From positions 52,766 through 116,765 of the forward strand of contig SADC01000253.1 in assembly GCA_004194705.1 (NCBI GenBank): a stretch of 64,000 nucleotides of DNA. Direction: 5' to 3'. Below the pieces are notes generated by a model. The model was not told the origin of the DNA. It did not search any database and saw nothing but the letters and a program-made list of their open reading frames with translations. A program made the translations under genes and the position numbers. Shown in pieces: positions 33,711-45,600 of this stretch (position 1 is the stretch's first letter; every line of letters starts with the position of its first letter). Source of the DNA: Ditylenchus dipsaci. Its lineage: Eukaryota; Nematoda; Chromadorea; Rhabditida; Anguinidae.

Positions 33711-34780
33711 CCGTAAATTATACAAGAATTGGATGTAATATGGTGACGAAGAAGCGACGAAAGATAAACATCCAAAAAGTCCTCCGCTGGCTCTTGTGAA
33801 TTTGATTTTTGACAAAGAAGCTTAGTGGGGTATCCTGAGAATACTTGCACAAGGCCCTTTCGAAAACCAGCGTCGCGAAAAAGCTATAAGCGCTTTTATA
33901 CCACTAAAAAATGTCTGGCACCGACCATGGTCTCAAATATTGTAAAATTACGTATCCCACAGATGGCACACAAAGACAACATTGGCTGAACTTTAATTTT
34001 CAAGTGCCAAAAAAAGTGTCAAAAAAGGCTCAAGGAATAGGCTCAGCTGTTCAAAAATCAGGTTTCAAATAACTAATTTTGTGAAAATATCAAGCTATCT
34101 TGTGTCTGAGCAAGGGTCGGATAATAGAGCACCATCCTCTCCAGAGGGGGGTTGAAAAATAGAGCACCGTGGTGTTCTATTAGAATAAATACGGTATTTC
34201 GAAGGATTTGGAAACAATTGAACAGAACGATTAAATAAACGATTAAATAAAATATGCCGCATCTTCGCGGCGTGTCTTTCATTTATTCATATCTATTTAT
34301 TGTATAAATCAAAAAATAATAACAATAATAAGTCACAGATTTAAAACAGACACACTTCTATTGAAAGCAAACATGGCTTGTGGCTGACAAGGGCCTAGGC
34401 ACAATAATTATTAACAACGAAAAACTCATTATGGTTTTAATTTCTCTGGATAAAATCCACTTCATCTTCGATTCCTTTTCTAAAATGAAAGCTTTTGACA
34501 GGGAAAGCAGAGTGGGGGAAGTTGTTATGAATGACAACTGTGACATTAGCGTATTGTGGGCACTCTCGAATCTGAATTTGTAAAAATCAGATGCGATTTC
34601 ATGACTCGAGGCAACATTACATTTACATCCATGCAGCAAAAGTAGTCTACTTGATTGTGCCAGCAACAAACTAAAATTATTTAAAAGTGTTACACTAGGT
34701 TAACTGTAATACTGGATACCAGTTGAAGCATCCGCCTAAAAACAAAAATATTTATAAATAAGTCAAGCATCAAACCGCAA
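33711..34780. other. No gene seen
   Basis: A fragment near 34130-34200 (AATAGAGCACC repeated, then AATACGGTA) resembles an end of the CCGTATTTCC MITE family. The rest is unassigned AT-rich DNA. Confidence 0.35.
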
Positions 34781-34781
34781 C

Positions 34782-34981
34782 CAGTGTTTTCATAAATGGC
34801 ACTGATATCTGACACTGGCAATTGCCACGCTGCCAGTTGGCACTGGCTAGTGACAGGTAACTAGCACTGGCAGCTAACTGCCAGCTTACCAGTTCGAATT
34901 GCCAATTGCCAGTTTAAATTGGCAATTCAAACTGGTTCAAGCTAGTGGCACTTGTTGCTAGTGCCAGTTATGAAAAAACTG
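34782..34981. mobile_element. Probable hAT-like element with TGCCAGT arrays
   Basis: The ends CAGTGTTTTCATAAATGGCA and, inverted, CAGTTTTTTCATAACTGGCA match. The whole 200 bp is made of repeated CACTGGCAATTGCCAG words in both orientations. No clear flanking duplication was found. Confidence 0.5.
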
Positions 34982-34989
34982 CTCACGGG

Positions 34990-36200
34990 GGGCGGTGGGC
35001 TGGTTTGCCTCGGGCGTGGGCTGGTGCCGGGGCGAAAATTGCCTGCTTACCCATCACTGGTTGTATTGTTGATGCGCAATAACAAAATATCGACTCCACT
35101 GTTTAGATTTTTTGAAAAACATAAAAAGCCGCAAAAAATTTATTTAAATTTGATAACTGACTGAAAAAAATTCTTGGCGTTCTGCTTTTTTCTACGGTAA
35201 GTAAATTCAAATTTTTGGTAGACCGTGGGAAATGCGCATATATAGTATACTTACTAAACTATATAGTATGCTAAACTTATAATAAACTTGAAAAAAGAAT
35301 AAACTTTGAAAAAAAACCCCCTTTAATTTTTTTTTAATTTTTTGGTGGCGCGTTTGCTACTTTTGCTGGCGCTCACCTGGATGGAGGTTGAAATATACAA
35401 GCTCCTATCTAATAGAAGCCACTTTCCTAATAGAAGGTAAGTTGAAAAATATAACCCCGGGGCTTCTATTAGAAACATTACGATAATCGATTTTGCATTA
35501 ATTGAGTCAATTCTCACCTGATCATCCAGTGCGTTCAAGCACAAATTGCTCTGATGGGGCAAACATTTTCGAGGCTCACCTAAATCTACTGATTAAACAC
35601 AAGAGGAATTTTTCAGCGTTTTTGTGCTTGAAATGTAAATAATGCAATTTTCGGTCACGAGAAGCCAAAAAAAATAGTTTTCAAGTATGAAAAGCGAAAA
35701 ACTGAGACGGTATCTGACACTGGCATGCATTGTTAAAGGACAATCGATTTTTGCGCGCAGCGGCATGTGCAAAATTTGAATGGCGTGAAACACTTCTCTT
35801 TCGTCTCAAACTGTACTGTGATGAGTCGTTCGAAATAACTCAAAAGAGTACTCTACTCGAGTGAAGGAGAGACCAAAGAAAAGTGTCCCCGGCCAATTCA
35901 AATGGCAAGCGAAAATAGTGTTTTTGACATTACATACTGAAAAAATAATGTCCGCGAAAAAAAAATCGATATGTGATAGCCGATTTTCGAAAAACGAGCT
36001 AAAAAAACTGACGCCACTGGAATATAAACGTCCCCCCCCTCTTGAAAAAAGCTACTGGATTTATATACCCTCTCCCTCAATAATTTTTAGGGGTGCCTAA
36101 GAACCATACTTCTTTTTTCGAAAAAGCTGAAGTTAAAACGGTTTGGCCTGAGCCTAAGGCGCAAAGCAAAAGCCTTAGGGCTGAGCCTAATTGCTAAGAT
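34990..36200. other. No gene seen; one MITE end
   Basis: A single end of the GCTACTGGAATATAC MITE family lies at 36011-36100. A TTAAAGGACA word at 35734 resembles a TTAA-element end. No coding motif was recognised. Confidence 0.35.
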
Positions 36201-36255
36201 TTGCTTATAAAACTGCTCTAAAATTAAGAGGTCATTGTCAAATTGCGGATTACAC

Positions 36256-37175
36256 CGTGGTGCGCAGAACAGATAAATTTATCTGAACCGATAAATTTAT
36301 CTAACAGATAAAATTCAAATTATTTTTTATCTGACAGATAAAATTTATCTGCCAGATAAAATTTTATCTGACAGATAAAATTTTATCGGTCAGGTGAAAT
36401 TCGAGTATTGAATAAAAATCAATATAAAATCAAAAAAATGGTTCCACACTTGCAAATCTAAACAATTTTCAAGAAGAATAGTGATTAAAATAGTTGATGG
36501 GTTTTTTTAAAATTTTCAGCCAGGATTTTTGGCGAAACACATCAAAAATTTTAGCCATTATTATCCTTGACAATTTCTATAGATTTGCAAGTGTGCAACC
36601 CAATTTTTTATTTTATATTGATTTTTATTTAAAATGCGAATTTTATCTGACCGATACAATTTTATCTGTCAGATAAATTAATAATTTGAATTTTATCTGA
36701 TACAGTCGAGTCCCGCTAACCCGGCACCCCAAAAAGTTCGTTCCCGCCTTGGGTCCGACACTTTTTTTAACCCAATTTTCGAAGTATTTTTTCAATTGTG
36801 TTTTACAGTCTGATAGCAAATATCGTGAGGATTCCGATTTTGCCGATCGTTTTTCAAAAACGTAATATTTTTGGCTCTAAAAGACCAAAACCCCGCTAAC
36901 CCGGCACCTTTTTAAAAATATGGTGCCGGGTTAGCGGGGTTTTGGTCTTTTAGAGCCAAAAATATTAGGTTTTTGAAAAACGATCGGCAAAATCGGAATC
37001 CTCACGATATTTGCTATCAGACTCTAAAAACACAATTGAAAAAATACTTCGAAAATTGGGTTAAAAAAAGTGTCGGACCAAGGCGGGAACGAAATTTTTG
37101 GGGTGCCGGGTTAGCGGGACTCGACTGTAGATAAATTTATCGGTTCAGATAAATTTATCTGTTTTATGCACCACG
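36256..37175. mobile_element. hAT-like element with GATAAATTTATCTGACA arrays
   Basis: The perfect 8-bp repeat GATTACAC flanks it (36248-36255 and 37176-37183). The ends are CGTGGTGCGCAGAACAGAT and the inverse with two changes. Arms repeat CAGATAAAATTTTATCTGAC. A pogo-like MITE (36704-37127) interrupts the right arm. Confidence 0.75.
36704..37127. mobile_element. Pogo/Tigger-like foldback MITE, 424 bp
   Basis: The ends CAGTCGAGTCCCGCTAACCC are inverted and flanked by TA. The arms are about 210 bp and nearly perfect, centred near 36916. The block AAAAGTTCGTTCCCGCCTTG with GGTCCGACACTTTTTT is shared with 47580-48000, 56096-56515 and 30857-31060. Confidence 0.75.
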
Positions 37176-37284
37176 GATTACACTCAAGACAATAAATATT
37201 TGAAATCTTAAAAAAACAAATATTTTTGTGTTGAGTGGAATTCGAAATTTGACAACGACTTTTTAATTTTAGAGCAGTTTTATA

Positions 37285-37460
37285 ATAGCCAGTTCACATA
37301 CTGAGAGTGAGAGTGGGAGTGAGAGTAAGGGGTGCTCACAATGCACCTCACTCCAACTCTCACTCTCAGGTGTTCACAAAGCTTGTTTTATTTTGCATAA
37401 AACTAATCAAATTATTTTTTTATTTTTTAAATTAATCTATAATATTGCACATTGCGGCCA
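37285..37460. repeat. GAGAGT/TTCACAA repeat with conserved AT-rich tail
   Basis: GTTCACA-bounded inverted tracts of GAGTGAGAGTGGGAG and CTCCAACTCTCACTC lie at 37287-37385. The following 75 bases (TTTTGCATAAAACTAATC to ATATTGCACATTGCGGC) are almost identical to 41070-41140. Confidence 0.55.
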
Positions 37461-37466
37461 AATATT

Positions 37467-37612
37467 ATGAAGACTGACATACGACTCGATACACATTGTG
37501 ACTCGATACACCAACTCGATACAGTTGCTACTCGATACACCAACTCGATACAGTTGCGACTCGATACGCCAACTCGATACACCGGGTCTCGAGTTCGACT
37601 CCCGCCGATTGT
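37467..37612 (+). repeat. CTCGATAC minisatellite followed by a B-box-like tail
   Basis: A unit like ACTCGATACACCAACTCGAT plus ACAGTTGCG repeats about three times, then reads GGGTCTCGAGTTCGACTCCC, a B-box-like end. The same layout is at 10862-10965 and, inverted, at 40157-40312. Confidence 0.6.
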
Positions 37613-38055
37613 TATTTTTATATTTTGACATTTTTTATTCATTTGTATCAATATTAATCACTTCTAACCATATATTTACTTTGATAATGGCTAAATATTG
37701 GGAAAGCAGCTTAAATTTATGCGATGCCGCTGGATATCCTATTTCTTATTTATCACTTGGTTTTCTCTTTAGAGTTGGGCAAAAGAGCCTACCAATAAGT
37801 ACATAATCGAGAGAATAGCTCAGAATTGTCTCTAAAGTATGTGCGCGCCAGGGGTGGAACGGAATTCCGATTTCCGTCTTCCGATTTCCGATTTCCGGCA
37901 CTTTTTCTCTCCGTTTTCGATTTCGATTTTCGAAAAAATAGGCGAATTTCGGAAATTTCGGAAGAGAATAGTTCACTTGAAAAATATTTTCGAAGTATTT
38001 TTTGCAGAAATGTCTTGCAGGGAAATGGAAGTTACAGCTTTGCGGAGCGTACACA

Positions 38056-39621
38056 CTCATTTGGGCGAAACTCATTTGGGCGCCCTCATTTGGGCGAAAC
38101 TCATTTGGCGCCCTTGTTTGGGCGCCCTAATTTGGGCGCCCTCATTTGGGCGCCCTCATTTGGGCGCCATTACTATATAGTGATTTTAAAATTATTTAAA
38201 TAGTCTGAAAGGCTATGTTAACTTCCGAGGTAGCATGTGAACCATCGGGTACCTGCCTAAAAAGAGTATCCAGCTCCACAATCCAAAAATTTTAGATTTT
38301 GTCAAAAAAATTTAAAACCATTGTATCGTACCCAAAACCAAGCGTTTAACATGGTTTAATGATACCCAAACAGCAACTTTACTAAAAAAAAGCTCGTGCC
38401 GAGGTAGGTACGTGACTTAAAAAAATATCTATTTGAATAATTTTGACACCGGTGTCAAAATTATCTCCCTCTCCCCGATCCTCGGTGTGAAGTGTTACTT
38501 TATTACTTAAATCATGAAAGATAAACGACTTAACTTGCGACCATATACTTAGACTCATTTAGCTAGTTAAAATGGAGATGAAAAATAAAGTTTACACTCA
38601 GATTGACTCGAACCAGCAACCTCGCTGACGTGTATATGAAGCTCCGCAGCAACCCCACCCCAATTTAGACCAAGTGGTCGTCCACTCGGATCAAATTTTT
38701 TTAAATGCTTTTTGGGTTTCGAAACAATTTTTCTGAACTAATTCGAGCATGCTGAAGATAGTTTGACAATGGTAAAATCACGCTTTTATCGAGAAATTTT
38801 CGAGTTATTGCTAACGATTGATTTTGATAAATCAAGAATTAGCAATACAGTCAAACCTCGATAATCCGCCACCCCGCTAAACCGCCACCCTCGATAAACC
38901 GCCACCCTCGGTAAGCCCGATTTGGCTGGCCGTCAGAGAAACTCAACAAAGTTTACCCCCGCTAAACCGCCACCTCGATAATCCGCCACCCTCGGATCGG
39001 TCCCATGGGGTGGCGGATTATCGAGGTTTGACTGTAACTCGAAAATTTCTCGATAAAAGCGTGATTTTACCATTGTCAAACTATCTTCAGCATGCTCGAA
39101 TTAGTTCAGAAAAATTGTTTCGAAACCCGAAAAAGCATTTAAAAAAATTTGATCCGAGTGGACTACCACTTGGTCTAAATTGGGTGGGGTTGCTGCGGAG
39201 CTTCATATTTTACCACTGTCAAACCATCTTCAGCATGCTCGAATTAGTTCAGAAAAATAATCTTGGAATCCACAAACGTGAAAATTTTTTGATCCAAGTA
39301 GACGACCACTTGGACATCCACCGCCGAGGTTGCTGGTTCGAATCCATCTGGGTGCACACTTGATTTTTACCGTAATTTTAAATATAAAAGACGAACGTTT
39401 GACCGTTCAGGACATTTGTGTGAAAAACCCCTACTCAAAATAAACCCCTACTCTGAAGTTACCTGGATATCAACCGGTCCAGGTGGTACTCAACCCTAGA
39501 TTTGGATTGAAAGTGGACCATTGAATGGGGATCTGGAACACTGAGGCTGGAGGTAAATATCACTGTTGAGGTTGAAATTCACTATATAATAATGGCGCCC
39601 AAATGAGGGCGCCCAAATGAG
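38056..39621. mobile_element. Nested element with CATTTGGGCGCC arrays at its ends
   Basis: Eight copies of a 13-bp unit CTCATTTGGGCGC are at 38056-38170. Two inverted copies are at 39593-39621. The ends show no clear target duplication. The interior 38640-38800 is mirrored at 39050-39190 around the MITE 38848-39034. Confidence 0.5.
38848..39034. mobile_element. Pogo/Tigger-like MITE, 187 bp
   Basis: The ends CAGTCAAACCTCGATAATCC are inverted and flanked by TA. The inner word CGCTAAACCGCCACC is repeated four times. Here the sequence after the shared outer end differs from that of 36704 or 47580. Confidence 0.65.
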
Positions 39622-40156
39622 TACGAACCGATGCATGTGTACAACATTAAATTTTGGCACTAGGAAATTTTTTGAATTTCTTCCGATTTCCGTCTTCCGA
39701 TTTCCGGCAGTTTTTTTCTTCCGATTTCCGACTTCCGGTTTTGAGAATTTCTACTTCCGGTTCCGATTTTTGTTCCGACTTTTTTGTCTTCCGTTCCAGC
39801 CCTGGTGCGCGCATATTCCATGCGCATATTTTATTCTCAAGGCCCCTATGTCCCGAAGAGGGTAACCTTGTAACATTTTTTTAATTCATGCCCTTACGAA
39901 TTTTTTATATTTTCAGCCGTTTTATAGTTTCAGAACACATTTGAGGCCGTCCTAACGCGCGCTGGCCTACCCTTTGCCTAAATTATAAAAATACAATAAA
40001 TGGCCTGAAATTTTGTAGAAGGCGCAAACTCTGTATGAAATCTCAGAAGGTGCCAAACACCCTAATGACGATGAGAATCAAGGATTCAGAGACGCAAAAA
40101 GATATTAAAGCCCATCACACATCGAAAAAAATGACAAAACGTCAAAATAACACTAG

Positions 40157-40312
40157 ACGAAGGTCAAACTCGAGACCCCTGTATCGAGTTGGCGTATCGA
40201 GTCGTAACTGTATCGAGTTGGCGTATCGAGTCGTAACTGTATCGAGTTGGCGTATCGAGTCGCAAGTGTATCGAGTTGGTGTATCGAGTCACAATGTGTA
40301 TCGAGTCGTCGT
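40157..40312 (-). repeat. CTCGATAC minisatellite, about four units
   Basis: The minus strand repeats a 28-bp unit (CGACTCGATACGCCAACTCGA...). It is the inverted counterpart of the array at 37467. The block GTCCTAACGCGCGCTGGCC lies at 39949, as in the element at 26630. Confidence 0.6.
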
Positions 40313-42651
40313 TATACCTATTATGAAAGGCAAACTAGATTCGAATTATAATAGGCAACAAGCTGATCTGGTTCAAGAAGTCAATTTTCATTTTCCCCTT
40401 TAGACAGGGTTGAGGACGAAGAGATGGAAGACGGGACGCCATGGCGATTTCCTGGAAATGGAAAGCTCACGTAATTCCTCACAATCAGCTTTATCCAGCG
40501 TTGAAAATTCCCCTTTAGCTTGACCAAGCTGGTGTTGAGAATGCTATTCTAGACGCTGACACACTGACTGTTTAATTCTCCCATTGGCTCAGTCAGTTTA
40601 TCACATATGCGAACGGATTCAAGCATTGGAGTAGGATGGCAGATTTACAGGAGTTCAAAGACGATATCAGAATAATTTAAACGACTAGGAATTGGGGACT
40701 CACGGATAAGAAGAAATATATGAAGCACTGAGAACACAACATTTTTTCTATCAATTGTCGTGGGTCAATAATAGAAATTTTACGGTACATTAAAACTATT
40801 CAATAAGCAATCGTTGGTCGTAATTTACTATATTATGCACAAGGTTTAATAATAAATTATTAAATTAGTTAATTAGTAGTGAATAATAGAAAAAAGCATT
40901 GTGAACACCCGAGAGAGTGCGAGTGAGAGTGAAGGGTGTTCACAATGGCACTTTCTATACTCCGGCAAATCGTTTGCTTCAAGCCATTTGCAGCAAACGG
41001 TTTGACGAGTTTGCTGAAACCGTTTAATCAAGTGAGAGCGAGAGTAAGGGGTGTTCACAAAGGTTTTTTCTTTTGCATAAAACTAATCAAATTATTTTTT
41101 TACTTTTCAAATTAATCTATAATATTGCACATTGCGGCACATGCGGCCTGCTCAGACCGTTTGATCAAAGGGACAAGGCAGTTTTTTGTTGAATTTTTTT
41201 TGTTTAACGTACCTTCGAAGGTTCTACCATAAAAACACCCCAAAATATTTAAAAAATTATATTCCGGCTCAGTTTGGATAGTGCGATCTGACCGCCGAGA
41301 AAGCAAGATGTAACTCACCATCTGGTCTAAACATGATCCTTGAATTGACAGGACATATAGGAATTCTCACTCTGGCTGAAGGAGTGGCGCTAACTATCAG
41401 AATTACTTAACAGTTTTGATGTTTATCATAACACTAACAATTCAATCAAAACGTAACAAACCTAAAGCCAGGAGCACAATCGTGCCCACAAAAACCATAT
41501 CTTGACTGAACAGCACCAGAATAAGTGAAACCAAAGCTAATCAGAAGTGTACTTTACACACATCTTTCTTCCACCAGAGCGAAAGAGGATTGATATGATA
41601 CCTTTACAGACGAAAGTTCTCCGGGAATAAAATCCTGAATTATCTAGGTCGCCAATTACCTTTTCTGCGATCCACATGCTCAAATCACACTACACCTTTG
41701 TTTTAGGATCTTTTTCTTTTTCTAATTTATCAGCTATACTCTATTCTTTTTTGGTAAAATAAATTTCATCTCAACCTGACTGAATAAAAGTTAATTGTAC
41801 TTGAGTGCCTTTATTTGATCAAGTGAAGAGTGAAAATCAACTTGTATCAAGCTTTATAAAATAAATATATTCTTATGAAAAATGGATTTGAACTAAAGTT
41901 AAAAACTGGTATTACAGGCTTTGCAAAAAAATATTTTTATCAGGGTTTCTCAGCAATTAAGGGTAAACAAGAATTTTCAAGCTGTTTCTAACTTGAAAAG
42001 AAATAACCATTTTTTCTTAGTTTCCAACCTTGAAAGGACCGTTGAAAGGACCGATATCACCAAGTCCCCAATGACGCGATTTTTCGCGCCATTGGGCTCG
42101 TAGTGGTGGGGAATTCGAAACTTGACTAAACAGGCGCGCTTGCAACCTGCCACATATTTTTGTAGCGAAACCTATACAGCATGGCAAGTTATAACACAGT
42201 CATCGACGCATTCAGCAAAAAAGTAAGCCATGGCAACCAGAGATTTTCTAAAACATCAGAAACTGTCTGGTTGCCGCAAGCCATACATACATACTTAGGG
42301 CAACATCAGATTTTAATTCTATAAAAAACTTGTTGGTTTAGATATGCTAAAAAACCTGATATTAATTTTTTACAATACCCTAGAAAACCAGGATTCTAGC
42401 GTCAAACAAGAAGTATTTTGAAGAGAAATCCATGCGTGGAACGGGAGAGGAGTGGTAAGGACAAATAATAGGGAAGGCAAAAAACTTATGTATAAATCAC
42501 ATCTAGAAGTTCTTAGAGTCTTATTATTTTACAATGATACACCTCCAAAATAGAGCCAGGTCATAGGTCGTAGGATGTTTTTACTGACACATAACAAAAC
42601 AGAATACATGCAATTTTCTTTGATCTTATGAGTCTCTTGCCGATGTTCTTT
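40313..42651. other. No gene recognised
   Basis: A GAGAGT/TTCACAA repeat with its conserved tail occupies 40893-41140. The remaining DNA downstream of SAR1 shows several short open frames without motif or splice support. Confidence 0.35.
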
Positions 42652-45600
42652 TTAATCCAGATATTGACTGAGCCAGCGGAATCCCTCACCGTATCCCTGG
42701 CGTCTGAGAACCGAGCACATGAACACTTCCAGTGGGCGAGTTGCCAAATCAGCACGAGCCACCTGACCTTTACCTGTGCATAGCTGTCCAATACCTAAAA
42801 AGAAGATAATTGCTTTGGTCGCAGCCTTTGTAACACAAAGGCTGAGTTGTAACAACTCAGCTATATAAAGTTGTACTCTTGAGAATTTTTCTTAATTTAT
42901 AATAATTTAGGAGAGTGATGTCGACAATGCGACTTTTCGAAGTCCGGCAAATATCTCATGATAAGAGCTCCTTACAGAACAGGATATTATTAAAATAATT
43001 CCATTGTGCATGAAAAGCTGGAAGACACTTGGTCACTAAATATGGCAATTTTTCAAAAAAAAACCCTTTAAAAGAAGGTCGTCCTCGAAACAGAAGTGAA
43101 GATACAACCAGTATATCGAATTAATTATAGTGTGGTTAAATCTATCTATGACATTAAACCTTATAAAACCTAAACGACATTAGAGTAGAAAGACCAAGAA
43201 AAAGCCTCGATTGTAGTTTGGCAACCTAAGAGAAGTAGGTGACACGCTCAAAGATATTTCTCAATACGATCTGAAAATACGGTCAAAAATTCAAAAACCT
43301 TGCTTAAGTTTACTTAAGAACTTTATTTTATAGCGACTTTTACAAAAAAATTGTTTTTAGTCACTTCAATTGAAATGGGTTTTAGACCTACCCAAATAGT
43401 GCTTCAGATGCTCCTCACTCAGTGCATTTGGCTTATCAATTTTGTTCCCGAGAATCAACACCGGAGCGGTAGCCACCTGCTCATCCTGCAACAAGCTGAT
43501 CAGTTCTTCGCAAGACTCATTGATGCGTTCACTGTCTGCGGCATCTACCAGAAAAACAATTGCGTCTAAGGCAGGAAAATAGGACTTCCACACACGACGA
43601 GCTGAAAAAAGAGTTCATAAAAAGTACATTATGTGGTTTTGCATAAGCTTTAATACGGTCACACCTCATTATCGAAAGCCAAACTTCACAAAATTAAGGG
43701 GGGGCAATCATGTACGCATCGCCTAAGTCACAGGTTCGACTACCACTAGCTGTGAACCTTAGTTTATTTATTTATATGCTTAGAGTAATACTATTATTTT
43801 CATACTCTTAGCTACCCAACGATATCATCAACGCAGGCTGTCACACCTACTGGAGCTTGTATCCAAGCTAAAATAAGGTAAGTTTTCGAAAATCGATCGC
43901 TTTACGCTTATAGAAATGAATAAAATGTGTAAAGGTTAAGGCGATATTAAACTAAGTACCACATTTTCTTTATAAACTTCCCACAGGGAGTTATTTTACA
44001 ACCCTTCAAATATCGAAAAAAATTGAGGTCAAGTTTAACATTTTCGGGTGCACAACCAAAATCTGAAGAGTGTAATCAGATAAACTTATGGTAACTAAGA
44101 AAACGCAAAAAACAGATGCGCGAAATGTTTGCTCTAGGCTGAGATATAAAATCCATAGGCTGGCGAGTTATTAGAGTAAGGGAACTGATAGAGAAATACG
44201 GTACTTCGTCACTTTTGGCCTCCTTTCATTGATTTTGATGGTCATTTGCTTGAAATAGCAAAATTGGGGCATTTGCTAACAGCAAAGCAGTGTTGGAAAT
44301 AGTTGCAATCTATCGCTCGATAAATTTTGGCCCTTAGAAGTCAGTGAAGTTGCTAAAAAAAAGAGTTAAAAATAGGGTGTGCGCCCAGTGAGATTTGAAC
44401 CTGTGACTATTAGGTGTTGCGTATTTGAATGACCCCGCCTCCCTTCAACGGGCCATACTTGTTGAAGACAATGAGAATTTGCCAAATTCGAAATGCGCGC
44501 AGGACACTTTTCCTTATCAAAATATTTTTTTAATCATTTATTCAATATTTACATTAAAGGGGGGGGAACTTTATATACGCATCGCCTTTTGTCGAAAGTT
44601 CTAGTCCCTCTGGGGGTGTTTTAATTTAATTTTTAGTAAGTTTTCTGAGTTTAAGTCCAAAAATCATCGAACAATCGATTGCAACTATTTCCAGCACTCC
44701 TTTGCTGTCATCAACTGCCTCAATTTTCGGATTTTCGGCAATGACTACCAAAATTAAAGAAAACTAGCCAAAATGATGCGTACTAGGAACTGAGATTTTT
44801 CGCTATTTCAATTTACATTATTTTATACAACCGTATGCTGAAAACGACGGCAAGAAGCAGGGCTACATTTTGAGTGTAAGGTTGCAAATGAGTATGTACA
44901 TTAAAATTGGGGAAAAACGTCAGTTCCAGAATACTACCGAAAAGTTTCACCGAGTTGGATTTTTTATATTTTAGCCCTAACTTTATACCAACTTTTCATC
45001 TGTATGATAGCTCAAATGAAATCCCAGAAGCTTATCTACATTTTGACACTAAACTTGTAAATAAAAGGAGAAAAATAAGGTCTCCAGCCAATGGCAGTCG
45101 AACCTGTGACCTAAGGCGATGCGTATATAAAGTTCCCCCCTTTAAAGGGCCTGACCTCTTCCTACTCGGTGGTCCCCCGCCAATTCAAAAATTTTCTCTT
45201 GATCATTGGACTTCTGTACGGATTTTTCCGCTAGGTTTCTAACAAAACTAAGCCTAAAATTTGATTTCAGGCCTAGTATTGTTAGAAACGTGGCGGAAAA
45301 ATCCGTACAGAAGTCCAATGATCGAGGGAAAATTTTTGAATTGGCGGGGACCACCGAGTAGGAAGAGGTCAGGCCCTTTAATGATCAAAAATAACAGAGC
45401 AGACACGAGAATCGAACCTGAGAACGACATTCACCACGCCACGACGCTATACCACTGAGGAAACTTATACAAATCTCGTTTTTATGTGAACGGTACTTTT
45501 TTTTGGCCGCTAAAATATTTTTCTGGCCGCAAATTACTCTTTTATGGCCGCAAAATTTTTTACGGCCATTTTTTCCGAATGCAAAACAGTCTAAAACTAA

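Larger units (their letters stand above)
36205..37283. mobile_element. Outer foldback element containing two nested insertions
   Basis: CTGCTCTAAAATTAAGAGGT and CAAATTGCGGATTAC on the left pair with CGAAATTTGACAACGAC and TTTTTAATTTTAGAGCAG on the right. The inner sequence was split by the hAT-like element 36256-37175, which itself contains the MITE 36704-37127. Confidence 0.5.
37849..39804. mobile_element. hAT-like element, 1.96 kb, with nested elements
   Basis: The ends CAGGGGTGGAACGGAA and, inverted, CAGGGCTGGAACGGAA are flanked by the perfect 8-bp repeat GTGCGCGC (37841-37848 and 39805-39812). Both sides have TTCCGATTTCCG arrays. Inside are the CATTTGGGCGCC arrays (38056-38170 and, inverted, 39593-39621), a CAGTC MITE (38848-39034) and two SINE-like tails. 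No transposase was seen. Confidence 0.78.

Noticed and set aside
34380..34669. Overlapping open frames on both strands
   Set aside because: No conserved motif or exon partner; chance frames in a region with no other gene signs.
45405..45465. A functional tRNA gene
   Set aside because: A and B boxes are good but stems do not pair fully by eye and an anticodon arm could not be set; kept as a tRNA-derived repeat.
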